NCBI RefSeq assembly: GCF_030247195.1
Contig: NC_080671.1
Span: 301,084,504-301,148,503 of the forward strand
Source: Topomyia yanbarensis
Taxonomy: Eukaryota; Arthropoda; Insecta; Diptera; Culicidae
Direction: 5' to 3'
Length of the DNA stretch: 64,000 nucleotides
Shown here: piece after piece, positions 11,186 to 25,937 of the stretch
Numbering within the stretch: position 1 is the stretch's first letter
Layout of the letters: each line of letters begins with the position of its first letter
Made by a program: the position numbers and the translations under genes
Notes under the pieces: generated by a model
Databases searched by the model: none
What the model was told of the DNA's origin: nothing
What the model saw: the letters and a program-made list of their open reading frames with translations, nothing else

Positions 11186-14100
11186 AGGTCGGACTCGATT
11201 ATCCGGGGATTTGAAAAAAATCTCACCCCGGATAATCGAATCACCCGGATAATCGAATCAAACTTTTTTTGCGTTATTTCATGAATTTAAGCTTCATTCG
11301 TGGAGAAATTGGAAATAAAATGACCAGGGCAAATTTTCCTATTATGGTAAATGTACCTATTTTGGCCCTAGTCGATTTTTCAGACTTTCAGGGTGTGATT
11401 TGCATTTTCAGTTGGTTTTCATTTATTATTCATATTGGTAACGAGTTAACGATATGTATCAGTTGTTTATAGCTATTTGTACAAGAATTCTAAGATAAAC
11501 TTTTTAATAAGGTGTGTCTTTTGCAATACAAGTCAAACTCGATTACCCAGGGCTTAGATTTTTCGAGGTAACTGATTCGATTACTCGAATACCAGAAAAA
11601 ATAAAGTTAGTAAGTAAACTGGGGGTCGTTTGTTTCTTGGCTCCAGTTTAATTTACGTTGGTGTCACATAACACAGCTAACACGTCTAGTCATTCTAATT
11701 AGAAAAGTGTGTGTTGCGCACCCACAAAGAGATCCTTGTCCTTGTAGCATCATTTAGTTGACCAATGCTGGATTGTCAGGTAATAACTACGCGTGTAGTC
11801 TTCGCAAACTGTCCCACTCATACTTGTCACTAGCGAAGGACTACCAGGTTCCCGGGCGCCTCAGCGAGAAGTACTGCTGGCGCCCTCTTTACATAGCCTA
11901 TCATCAATCTTTGCTTGAGCTACCCTAGAATTGAAATCACCTCCAGTGACGGCCGGGTGTCTCTTTTCAGAATCTCGTTAACCGTTTCTTGACCAACTTT
12001 TTTCTACCGCGTATAGGGTCCCAAAACTATTTTTAATTAAAACTGTTGGCGCCAAGAAACACGAAAAACCTGGTTTAAGAAAGATAGGTGCTTCTTTTGC
12101 AGCTGCTCAATATTTACCTTCCGATCTAGCCCAATTTCATAAAAAAGGTAATTGAGGGCAATCTAAATTAGACCTGTGCGCCGCCGCGCCACGCCGCCGC
12201 CGCCGGTAATTTCTAACGTACGCCGACGCCGAACGGTAGATCGGCGGCGCGCCGCCGAAGCATTTTTCCCGCGCCGACAATTCGCGAACTCTAAAATTGT
12301 TGACTCATAATTTTATCCACAAATCTAGGAACATTGTCCATGGGCCGAATATACGACGTTAACTGATTGATGATTTATCACATCTTGATCATTATTTGGT
12401 ATTAGTGGTCGTCAATTGGATTACAAAATTAAAATAATCTTGATATTTTCTCGAAAACCATTACACGACACTCGTTATATAATTCAAAGATCCATTCTTG
12501 CTTCGTCAACTGGTTATGATTGTGAGCATATAAGTTTCAATTCACCATTCGTGTGCGTCAAATTAAAAAAAAACTTCCACTTTCAAGATATATGTGCCTG
12601 AAATTTACGATTATGTGCCTGATTCTAATCTTTGCACGTAATCAATTTCACTGGAACGCAGTGTATTATTCATTGATTTTAAACCGATTCTTAATTCCTA
12701 ATATGCTACAGACGATTCACCAGTCGAGTACGTGAAACTGTTCATGATGTAATTCATGAAGTAATTAATTTTCCACATAATCTTATTATACTTACGTAAA
12801 CAATTACAAGGAACTCAGACTATCATTCATGGATTATTCGCTCTGCTTTATGGTTTTGAAATTTCTGTGTGAGCTATTGTGTACAACTGCTAGCAACCAG
12901 TCTCATAGGCACGAGCATTAGATACAAAGATATTACTACGACCTGTAACCCTGTTATTCTTTTGTTAAAATTCAGAGAAATGTTCGGAATTAAATAAAAC
13001 TGCGCTGAGCAAAATACATTAACTAGCCACAATTCATGTCCGTGAAATAATTTAGAAAACTATAAGACACGTGACTCTGTGTAAAAAATCCAACGGTAAG
13101 CTCAAGACTAAAATATCACGATAACACGACGAGAATTTACGAAAATCGTTGCACGTCGTTCAATTCTTGACTGTTTTAGTCAATAAAGTTAATACAAATC
13201 AATGTTTCATCGAGTTATGAATTAGAATCATAAAAATATTAAACATATTCAGACACAACCACCTACTAAACATTTCAGTATAATGTCTTTTTTTACGTGA
13301 ACTGGTTTTGTGAAAACATAAAATTTATTTTCAATACGAGGTTCATTTATAATTGATTGAATCGTCACCTATTTTAATTTTTTTTTCCCGAAGAATAGTT
13401 GAGCAAAGTGATCTTGATTTTTCGCGACGCTGGTGCACAGATGTGGCGATGCAGAGGATAAGATTTCTAGTCTCATAAATTATTCATCGTGTGATCTAGC
13501 CCCACTCAAGAAAGATTTTCAGTGTCAGTTGCACCAGCCCGGTATCACAGACAAATAAGACGTAACACGAGATGAATTTTCATCACTCGTAGAAAAAACG
13601 GTCGATTTCAATTACAAATCGGTGGCGTTAGTGAGATTTTGACACAGAGCTAATTGCGTTACTTAGTTTCCGCACCCACCCGAAAACGTTACGGTCTTTT
13701 TAATCTCATGCAAACCAAAACAAACAATATGGGCCGGAAATGTGAAATTCATTCTTGTCGAAGTGCCCAAGGTGGGAGTTGTTCACAATAATTTCTTAAG
13801 TTACAACACGATGCCAATCGGTGAGTAAGCACATAACAGGACGTTAGTAATTTAATTGATTCGGTGTATCGAATGTATGCAATGGATTGGAATTCGTTGG
13901 TCCCCGGAACTGCTGGAGAAATTGGCGGGGTGCAGGTGCTACAAAAACTAGAGAACGCTCAGACCATTTTCAATCAGACTTGTTTAGTGATCAGTTTCAA
14001 CCTAACAGGAGGTAACACGTCAAGTCGTGGAATGATTATGATTGATAGTAACTGTATATTTAGGTTTCGTCAGGGTGTAGATCTGTATTATTCCAGCAAA

Positions 14101-14661
14101 TCGAGCATACTTTGCACTCAAGATAGAAGCAGACCGTACGTTCTAAGAAAATGTGGTGCCAGGGAATAGTATTCCTTATCATTGGCGATTTTGCACTTAC
14201 AAGAAGTAAAAGTAAACACCAGCCTGGAAAATGAAGTAATGTGTCTCCCTTGAAAGGTGACCTTACACGATCATTAAAAGTGACATTTCTGCGCAGTAAT
14301 GCCAATAATAACGCCTCGTGTTAGGGTTCCTGATATCTGCGGGATTCTAAAAGAGCGACGGTAAACAACCCAGGGACAACTTGACAGATAGTTATTGTTT
14401 CATATATGCACCACCGATTTGATGGTGGCGCTAGTATGCCTTCTCTGTATGAGTACCACGAACAACGAAACGAAAACGTTTCAAGAGAAAAGCGTGTTTC
14501 GTTACGTGTGCTATGAACGCCATCAATGCGGCTAGAACAACATTTAGAAATAGCTTATTCCAAAATGTGAATAAAGAAAACTATTATTAGAGAATAAATT
14601 TATCCCTAACTGAAAACCGTCAGCAAAATTACATAAATCTTATTATATATTTAGCTGGAAG

Positions 14662-17600
14662 TAGAGGTGTGCGCCGCCGCGCCACGCCGCCGCCGCTGAT
14701 GATTTTGACACGCCGCCGATTTTAGGAAAAAATGGTCAGCGCGCCGATTGCCTTTTTTGTGCTGCTCCGCCGATCATATTTAAACTCGCGCCGAGTCCAT
14801 TGTAAACGACCCAATGGGTCACGCGCCTCATCGAGACGACCAGATCTAAAAAACCCATAAACTTAACGATCATGACAGGAGACCCACCGTGTACTCGATC
14901 GCGCTGGTATGAAACGACAACCAGTAGAAGAAAGCCAATCCGCGTGTGCTGAAGATTATATTCTAAAAAGTTTACTCGATTTATAAATTATAAAGATTTA
15001 TTTGAAATTGTATTTAAAACACAGTTATACGCTGCAATTTGCAAGTCGCGTTAGATGTATTAACTCGTAAAGCAGCTGTGATCATTATCGGTGATAGAAA
15101 TTCACATTTAACAATCTGTAACTAATTCGAGGTTAGTTTCCCACTAAACTGCTTTTGTATAACTCCATAAAATGCAAATTTTCATATTGTAGTTAACGGA
15201 ACCTAATTCACGCACTTCACAGTCACGATTAGGTCACTAGTGACGCTGCTGAAGGTAATATCATTGAAACTTAATACTAAAAATACTAGGATTAATGCAA
15301 TATAATATTGCAGAATTGACACGAAGTCACAAATAAGTTGCGAACGCAAATATAGGAGGAATAGAAGAGGAATAAATACTAAACGTAAGTTATGCGCTCT
15401 GAATTGTATATAGCATATGCTTATAACATATCATTGTCATCCTAGGAAGTTTTTATTATTCATTGTGAATAAATAATTATTCGGAAATCATTTGATCCTC
15501 TCATTGCGAAGCAACAATTTGACCTGAATGTGTATTGAGTGAAAGAATTTTGGTTTACTTTACGATAATCTTATTGGTTGTAATAGTTTTGTGTGATTCT
15601 TACCATTACCAATCTTGAGGCAGCATATTGTAGTCCATATGGAAACAAAGCTGCTTTCGAACCGCACGGCAATTCAGCAAGAAATTAAACTGTCACCGTA
15701 TCTGTGAGCGGTTTGCTTATGAACTGTGAATTTATATAGTGTTCCGCTGTTTAAAGACTGGACAAGCGAATATCAGCCGAATAGGTCGGTAAAAGGTATT
15801 AAGATATTCAGAAGTTAAGCAATATACTTGTTCTAAGCGTTTCTTGTTTTACTAATCAATCAATCGATATGATAATAAAATAGCCTGGACAATACTTTTG
15901 CTGACTTCCTACTCGCATAGTCATCCGGATCGCAGCAATCAACAGTCAGTCTGTGGAAACCATAATACTCCCTACTGTTGAATTCTCAGTAGTTAAAGAC
16001 ACAAGTTACTTAGTGCAAGAACATATTTGGCTCATGCGGAATTAGATAGCATATCGACCGAATGATGTCACTTTTTCATGGTTAGAATCAGTTAAAACTT
16101 AATGAACCGACATATAAGCCAGTACAATTGTTTCTACAAAATCTGTGTAAATATTTAAATAAAAATACGTTGCAAATTACCATCGCACGCGTGAATCACC
16201 ATTCTACTCAAATTTGCACGCAAGCAAAGCTCGTATAGCGATTGCTGAACATCTACTGGCGATGTTGAAAGCAGGCCTCGAAAGTTAACTCACGTCACGT
16301 CATGCCTTCGATATAGTAATTCAAGCCGTACGACTTTTAACTATTAACCTTGGTCTGGTAGTTCAGAGGGTAAGGCGTTGGTGTCGTATAAGCCACCCGT
16401 CGTATAAGCCAGCCCCCGCCAGGAAGGATTCTTAGTAGTCAGTAGCCTCGTAACACTAGCCATGCAGTAGCACTGCACATTCCTAAAACTTGGCTGCAAA
16501 GTCTGCCGAAATGAAACTTGGAACGAAAAACTAGTGAAACATACTTCTGTCAGCATAATGGAAGGTTTTCTGTACGTTTACAACTGGTTCTCTCTAGAAA
16601 AATCCGCATTTCAATTTTCTTATCCTTTGTTTCTCTTTTCCTTTAATTTACCGAAAAAGTCTACAAAATCGATACAGTAGAACTTTGCCGCAATCGAAAC
16701 TACCATACCATATTGGCCTATTGTTCGAAAGTGATTCGATGTTTAACCTGTATTGGAAGCCGCACCATTTTGTAATTTTGTCATGCTAAGGATTTTTTCC
16801 AACGATATACGTGGACAAAATATTGAGTGCGGTGTATCAAACGATCAGAGTGGCCCAGAAAACGTCCCGTTAATTTCTATTTCAATATTTCAGCAAAAAA
16901 CATTATTGGTTATCCGCAGAATCTCGTGCTCGTGACTTTCTATTGAGAGTGGAGACCTTCTTTAGCGGTGGGGATACAGTTGACTGCTTGTCTGCTGTAT
17001 CTTTGGGATTATTTGCTTCTCTCATGTCTGACGTCCAGGTCTTCATAGTTAAAGCTGTATTGGTGCCGACGGTCGGATGTTGCATCTTGCTTCTTGCACT
17101 TGCGCGTGAGCAACGTCGCCTTTTTATCCTCACCGATAGTGCTAACAGTTGATTTTGGGGTGCTGGATGCTGTTTAGCAGTTGTCATTATGTCCTGAACA
17201 ACTGTCACAAATTTGGGAACCGTTTGTAGGTATTTGTATAGAGATCACTGTTCAAATAGGTATATCGTCGATGAGTCGGCAATTCGCTGGGATGCATTCT
17301 CGTTTGTATATGTATCTTTGTATTGCGCAAGGATTGTTCACGATGTGGCGTCTGATGTTAATACATGCGCGTAGGAATTTGCATGTTATGGGGACAAAGC
17401 GTGGTTTATTTAATAGTTCCGTGATTTTTAGTTGAATAATCGATCCACATTCTCAGCATAAAGAAATTTCTCCAGGTATCAGGTTAATAAATTCTATTTC
17501 ACTTCACTCGGTTGTATAGGTCTGGCTCAGCAGAAGTAGAAATTAGACTGAAGACCAGGTATTGTTATTTTATCTCAGAGGAATATTTATTAAAATGAAT

Positions 17601-18033
17601 GGCATAAAACTTTGCTTTCTGAAACTGTGTTAGCATCGATATTCGTAACGGTTGGCATTGCAAGCATTAGGAGCGGTTGTTTAAATTTATCTTTAGTAAT
17701 CGCAATTTTGGATATTTACTTTTATTTTTTTTCCATTTTCTCAAATAAAATTAATTCCCGGTTAAAAAACAGTGTTATGCTTAAAGCTGATGACACCGCT
17801 ACGTCATCAATATTTGGTTTAATTTTGACACACGCAGACACAATAGTCAAAATAGCAAGATGATTGAGCAAATTACTACTTTCCATCCATATCAAAAAAT
17901 ATCCCACGCCGCTTTGCGCCGCCGCCGCCGCCGATGATTTTAGCAAACGGCGTCACGCCGATACGCCGCCGCCGCCGGCCCAAATCAGACCTACGCCGCC
18001 GACAACGACATTTTTCATCGGCGCACACCTCTA
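14662..18033. mobile_element. Inner hAT-like element, copy A (3,372 bp)
   Basis: It begins tagaggtgtgcgccg at 14662 and ends cggcgcacacctcta at 18033, a perfect 15-bp terminal inverted repeat matching the hAT TAGNGGTG rule. Subterminal ccgccgccg arrays lie at both ends. The left flank is gctggaag (14654-14661). The right flank here is gctttttt, not gctggaag, because the duplication junction lies exactly at this terminus. Only short frames occur (101 codons at 16903-17208 minus, no recognised domain), so it is non-autonomous. It sits inside a relative of the same family. Confidence 0.9.
16350..16440 (+). other. Weak tRNA-like A-box stretch within inner hAT
   Basis: tggtagttcagagggtaagg resembles a pol III A box and the D-arm of a tRNA, but no convincing B box or cloverleaf follows. 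At most a remnant of a tRNA-derived SINE; repeated at 27626-27716. Confidence 0.2.
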
Positions 18034-18555
18034 GCTTTTTTCTTCTTGTGAATATGAACTAGTCGAGATTTTTCCCTCTTTTCAATTTAGTCAGCAAACA
18101 AAAGTAAACGTCAGAAGAACAAACCTTCGGAAAGCAAGATACTATATATCTCGAATTAGATTTTATATTGTATGAAAAGTAGTTAGGTTAAAAAATTGTA
18201 GCAATCCAAATTGAAAATTGAATGGTTAATACAATGGTTCTTCTTCGCTCGTTCCCTCTAATTGATTTGAGATGAGATCTGTAGTTTTAAAATAGCCTAT
18301 CATTAGCAGATTACAATTACAGATTTTTTGTTGCATGACATTTCACAAATTTTTTAACTTTCATGCAAGATGACCAACATAGTTCTAAATGCAAATATTC
18401 TCAATGCACAAATTCCATACTTACTTTAGTTTTCTATGTAATCAATCTGACACAAAAATATTCTTCGTCTCACTGAAGTTTATTCCTTCTTTCAAACATG
18501 AGCAGTTCTTGGAATCGTACTTATTTCAGTGAATCAAAACGCCATAAACATTTGA

Positions 18556-18758
18556 ACGGGTATTTTCATACTTTATGCCACATGGCTCTTATGCCAAACG
18601 GCCGTTATGCCAAACGACTTTTATGCCAAAAGACCATTATGCCAAACGACCTATCATTTTTTTCTTATGCCAAACGGGCATTATGCCAAACGACTTTATG
18701 CCAAATGACTTTATGCCAAAAAGGTTAGCCCCTCGCGGAATACCATTTCCCGGAAAAT
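18556..18758. repeat. Second copy of the foldback right arm (no left arm)
   Basis: Same atgccaaacgac array and ttcccgg end as 7203-7405, carried here by the tandem duplication. The matching left arm is absent because the duplicated segment starts inside the element. Confidence 0.9.
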
Positions 18759-19560
18759 AAAAAAAACTTGTACCTCACCGACCAAACTTATTTTTGGAAG
18801 ACCTGCTATGCAGCTAATTGTGTTCTAGGAGATTTTACCTACTTTAGAACATGAAAAGTTGTTTGAAAATATTTTCAATTTTTTTTTATCTTGAGTGGTT
18901 ATTGTGGTAAAAAAACAAGAGTGACAAGATTGCAAAACTGTAATTTCAAAGATTTAATCTTTTCGATTCCGAGATGTTAGGAAAATTTATTTAAATTGAT
19001 CATTATATGAACTGCTTACGAACGACTTTTGGTTTTGAACCAAAAAGAAACTTGGGAGGATTTAAAAAAAACGAGTGGGGAATAAAAAGCACCCAAATGG
19101 GTGGGATATCAATGAATTAAATAAGTACCAAAATAGAAACAAATGCTTTCCAATATTCCCACTGCAGGTAGTGAAGGGGTGAATAAATTTCATAAATTCA
19201 TGACCGTCTAATCCCTGACTAACAGGCCCTATATTTTGCCTCATATTTGTTGCAAATTTTGCGGATTCAGTTAAAATGGTATATTTTCAATTATTTTACT
19301 ATTTTGAATCAATTTCTTCGCGTGGTAATCTTCGGTGAAAAACATAATACACCACTGTAGAATTTTTAAGATTTGGAAATTTTGTTATTGAAATAAAATG
19401 ATATAACAGAAAATGGAAGGCGAACAGAATACCTAATTGTATATATGTATTATTAATTCTGTCCTATCGTTTTTAGGTAAACTCCAAGCGTACTAAAAAC
19501 TTCAAACGCGTTTTTTTCAAATCCACTTCAAACCACGAGCTTTGAAATATTCACAGCATA

Positions 19561-19747
19561 TTCTAAATTATTTTTTCCAGCGACGTACGAAGGATTTTAG
19601 TTAATAAATGGTGTCTGTATCGATTTTCTTGGCCATTTTCAGCAAATTTATTAATCTTAAATTTGCTGAAAATGGCCAAGAAAATCGATACAGACACCAT
19701 TTATTAACTAAAATCCTTCGTACGTCGCTGGAAAAAATAATTTAGAA
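19561..19747. repeat. 90-bp-arm inverted repeat (hairpin), copy B, perfect
   Basis: Same hairpin as 8208-8394, but with C at 19686, so the two 90-base arms pair perfectly by my reading. The mismatch in copy A therefore probably arose after the duplication. Confidence 0.95.
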
Positions 19748-19833
19748 ATAAGAAACGAAAGCAATGAAATTGAAAGACGGATAGATATTCTATAAATGAT
19801 GGGGTGCTGATTTTAATATTTCCCTCCCCTAGG

Positions 19834-20601
<768 letters not shown>

Positions 20602-23600
20602 TTCATACTATCAACCAGATGTCATATCAACAACTTGGTACAAATCAACTTAAACATTCTAGAAGAGTTCACATTTACAGTCCCATAAAAGAAATATTCA
20701 TTAAAGAAATCTTCGTATCTTCTAATCTCTCTTTCATGTACGAGCGGAATAATTCATAAAATCGTGGACACAGAAGAAGCTTATTAACAGAACGGAAAAA
20801 GGACTAACAAAGAGAAAAAAAATTAAAATCTTAAATCTAAAGAGGAGATAAGCAAAGGAATATGAAATAGCAATAAGCGGTAAATATCAGCCTCAAGGTA
20901 AATTATGGAAACGCATAGGTAAGCATGCATTACAACCAATAATAATAATGATACTAAATGATACTAAATAATTATTTTCATATTAAAAAAGGTGTTTAAA
21001 TGGCGCCCATGCGCTAATTCGTCCTAGTTAAAATTTGGGTTGAGGGGGGCACGCATTTTTGGCCTAGGGCGGAATGCCGATCAGACCGGTTCTACACCAA
21101 AAATGTACTATAAGGAAACTATAAGGGTGCTGATTTTAATGATATTTTCAGCGTTTCGCGTAAAATTAAAATAGCGAAAAAAGCCTTTATAAGTCACTTG
21201 CTAGCTTTCTAAGGAATCGAAAAAAACTTTAGTTTTTGACACTAGGTCAAACATTACAGGAGATAGTGTAAATTCGTAACGATCAATTTCGAACGCCTCG
21301 AAATACGGCCATCTTTGAAATTGAAAAGGCAGTGTTTTCCACAACGTTGGCAACATTTTTATGATAACCAATCACAGTACTCTAAAAATGCCCTGAATAC
21401 GTTGATCGATTTTTATAAAAAAATGGGTAAAAGGTAATGAAAAAATATAACATTTCCTAAAATTTAGTCAGAAATATTTCTGGAACCTTTGAAATTTTAT
21501 AGATCGTGAATGTATTTGTCTGAGATGCTGCCTTCTTATAAATATGCATTCTTCTATGGAATTTTGTGTAGAATGTTATTTTAATCTATAGTTTCTCTGA
21601 AAATAATCTTGGACTTTCATTGATTTTTATTCTCACTAATATTTGTTTACAGTAATAGTGCATTGAAAACGCCTTCAGTTATTTTAAATTTTAACTTCGT
21701 ATTAAAAATTTCTATGTGAATTAGCTTTCTTTGGAACAATAACAAATCAATAGAAATAATTTTAGAATTTCATTGATTTAAATATAATGAAATGGATTTG
21801 CCTTCTTTAAAATTTTCGTAGCATATTTTTGAAATGCTATTAATTTTCTTCTATGGAATTTTGTGTAGTTATTTTAATCTATTTTAATTTTAATCTATAG
21901 TTTCTCTGAAAATAATCTAGGACTCTAGCATATTTTTGAAATGCTATTAATATTAAATTAAGTTACGACCTTCTTTGATATCGCCTTCTTTTAAGCATAA
22001 GCTATTGTCTGGACCTTCGATTGATTGATAATGATTTCAAATAAAATTAATATTATATATGCATGAGAATTAGTTTTTCAAATTCATTCACGCAGAAGAA
22101 AATATTGTGAATTTAAATAAAGTTTGTATTAAAATCAACTTTTTTTGCATTGTTCTAGGGCTTATGTAGATTTTTTGTTGAACCAACAATAAATTTTGTT
22201 AGTTACGAAGCAAATTAATGTTGTTAGCATTTTTGACAGAATGAGGCTTCTAACTAAAAAAAAAGTTGATTCAAAGCAGTGTTCATGTTGAAATCAATTC
22301 AAATCTATTTGTTTCAACAAAGTTTATTACCTAGAATCAAAAACAATACACGTTGCATCAATAATAGAGTTAATATTTGAAAAGAAAAATTTGGTTATTG
22401 AAATGGCTAGTTAAAAATATTTGCAACAATGATCATACTAGTTGAAATAAAAACTAATATACAGGTCGGACTCGATTATCCGGGGATTTGAAAAAAATCT
22501 CACCCCGGATAATCGAATCACCCGGATAATCGAATCAAACTTTTTTTGCGTTATTTCATGAATTTAAGCTTCATTCGTGGAGAAATTGGAAATAAAATGA
22601 CCAGGGCAAATTTTCCTATTATGGTAAATGTACCTATTTTGGCCCTAGTCGATTTTTCAGACTTTCAGGGTGTGATTTGCATTTTCAGTTGGTTTTCATT
22701 TATTATTCATATTGGTAACGAGTTAACGATATGTATCAGTTGTTTATAGCTATTTGTACAAGAATTCTAAGATAAACTTTTTAATAAGGTGTGTCTTTTG
22801 CAATACAAGTCAAACTCGATTACCCAGGGCTTAGATTTTTCGAGGTAACTGATTCGATTACTCGAATACCAGAAAAAATAAAGTTAGTAAGTAAACTGGG
22901 GGTCGTTTGTTTCTTGGCTCCAGTTTAATTTACGTTGGTGTCACATAACACAGCTAACACGTCTAGTCATTCTAATTAGAAAAGTGTGTGTTGCGCACCC
23001 ACAAAGAGATCCTTGTCCTTGTAGCATCATTTAGTTGACCAATGCTGGATTGTCAGGTAATAACTACGCGTGTAGTCTTCGCAAACTGTCCCACTCATAC
23101 TTGTCACTAGCGAAGGACTACCAGGTTCCCGGGCGCCTCAGCGAGAAGTACTGCTGGCGCCCTCTTTACATAGCCTATCATCAATCTTTGCTTGAGCTAC
23201 CCTAGAATTGAAATCACCTCCAGTGACGGCCGGGTGTCTCTTTTCAGAATCTCGTTAACCGTTTCTTGACCAACTTTTTTCTACCGCGTATAGGGTCCCA
23301 AAACTATTTTTAATTAAAACTGTTGGCGCCAAGAAACACGAAAAACCTGGTTTAAGAAAGATAGGTGCTTCTTTTGCAGCTGCTCAATATTTACCTTCCG
23401 ATCTAGCCCAATTTCATAAAAAAGGTAATTGAGGGCAATCTAAATTAGACCTGTGCGCCGCCGCGCCACGCCGCCGCCGCCGGTAATTTCTAACGTACGC
23501 CGACGCCGAACGGTAGATCGGCGGCGCGCCGCCGAAGCATTTTTCCCGCGCCGACAATTCGCGAACTCTAAAATTGTTGACTCATAATTTTATCCACAAA

Positions 23601-25937
23601 TCTAGGAACATTGTCCATGGGCCGAATATACGACGTTAACTGATTGATGATTTATCACATCTTGATCATTATTTGGTATTAGTGGTCGTCAATTGGATTA
23701 CAAAATTAAAATAATCTTGATATTTTCTCGAAAACCATTACACGACACTCGTTATATAATTCAAAGATCCATTCTTGCTTCGTCAACTGGTTATGATTGT
23801 GAGCATATAAGTTTCAATTCACCATTCGTGTGCGTCAAATTAAAAAAAACTTCCACTTTCAAGATATATGTGCCTGAAATTTACGATTATGTGCCTGATT
23901 CTAATCTTTGCACGTAATCAATTTCACTGGAACGCAGTGTATTATTCATTGATTTTAAACCGATTCTTAATTCCTAATATGCTACAGACGATTCACCAGT
24001 CGAGTACGTGAAACTGTTCATGATGTAATTCATGAAGTAATTAATTTTCCACATAATCTTATTATACTTACGTAAACAATTACAAGGAACTCAGACTATC
24101 ATTCATGGATTATTCGCTCTGCTTTATGGTTTTGAAATTTCTGTGTGAGCTATTGTGTACAACTGCTAGCAACCAGTCTCATAGGCACGAGCATTAGATA
24201 CAAAGATATTACTACGACCTGTAACCCTGTTATTCTTTTGTTAAAATTCAGAGAAATGTTCGGAATTAAATAAAACTGCGCTGAGCAAAATACATTAACT
24301 AGCCACAATTCATGTCCGTGAAATAATTTAGAAAACTATAAGACACGTGACTCTGTGTAAAAAATCCAACGGTAAGCTCAAGACTAAAATATCACGATAA
24401 CACGACGAGAATTTACGAAAATCGTTGCACGTCGTTCAATTCTTGACTGTTTTAGTCAATAAAGTTAATACAAATCAATGTTTCATCGAGTTATGAATTA
24501 GAATCATAAAATTATTAAACATATTCAGACACAACCACCTACTAAACATTTCAGTATAATGTCTTTTTTTACGTGAACTGGTTTTGTGAAAACATAAAAT
24601 TTATTTTCAATACGAGGTTCATTTATAATTGATTGAATCGTCACCTATTTTAATTTTTTTTTCCCGAAGAATAGTTGAGCAAAGTGATCTTGATTTTTCG
24701 CGACGCTGGTGCACAGATGTGGCGATGCAGAGGATAAGATTTCTAGTCTCATAAATTATTCATCGTGTGATCTAGCCCCACTCAAGAAAGATTTTCAGTG
24801 TCAGTTGCACCAGCCCGGTATCACAGACAAATAAGACGTAACACGAGATGAATTTTCATCACTCGTAGAAAAAACGGTCGATTTCAATTACAAATCGGTG
24901 GCGTTAGTGAGATTTTGACACAGAGCTAATTGCGTTACTTAGTTTCCGCACCCACCCGAAAACGTTACGGTCTTTTTAATCTCATGCAAACCAAAACAAA
25001 CAATATGGGCCGGAAATGTGAAATTCATTCTTGTCGAAGTGCCCAAGGTGGGAGTTGTTCACAATAATTTCTTAAGTTACAACACGATGCCAATCGGTGA
25101 GTAAGCACATAACAGGACGTTAGTAATTTAATTGATTCGGTGTATCGAATGTATGCAATGGATTGGAATTCGTTGGTCCCCGGAACTGCTGGAGAAATTG
25201 GCGGGGTGCAGGTGCTACAAAAACTAGAGAACGCTCAGACCATTTTCAATCAGACTTGTTTAGTGATCAGTTTCAACCTAACAGGAGGTAACACGTCAAG
25301 TCGTGGAATGATTATGATTGATAGTAACTGTATATTTAGGTTTCGTCAGGGTGTAGATCTGTATTATTCCAGCAAATCGAGCATACTTTGCACTCAAGAT
25401 AGAAGCAGACCGTACGTTCTAAGAAAATGTGGTGCCAGGGAATAGTATTCCTTATCATTGGCGATTTTGCACTTACAAGAAGTAAAAGTAAACACCAGCC
25501 TGGAAAATGAAGTAATGTGTCTCCCTTGAAAGGTGACCTTACACGATCATTAAAAGTGACATTTCTGCGCAGTAATGCCAATAATAACGCCTCGTGTTAG
25601 GGTTCCTGATATCTGCGGGATTCTAAAAGAGCGACGGTAAACAACCCAGGGACAACTTGACAGATAGTTATTGTTTCATATATGCACCACCGATTTGATG
25701 GTGGCGCTAGTATGCCTTCTCTGTATGAGTACCACGAACAACGAAACGAAAACGTTTCAAGAGAAAAGCGTGTTTCGTTACGTGTGCTATGAACGCCATC
25801 AATGCGGCTAGAACAACATTTAGAAATAGCTTATTCCAAAATGTGAATAAAGAAAACTATTATTAGAGAATAAATTTATCCCTAACTGAAAACCGTCAGC
25901 AAAATTACATAAATCTTATTATATATTTAGCTGGAAG

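Noticed and set aside
11532..11594. Second pogo-like terminus inside the pogo-like element
   Set aside because: Resembles the terminal motif (actcgattac...gattcgattactcg) but lacks TA-flanked clean ends and a partner; noted only as a diverged relative.
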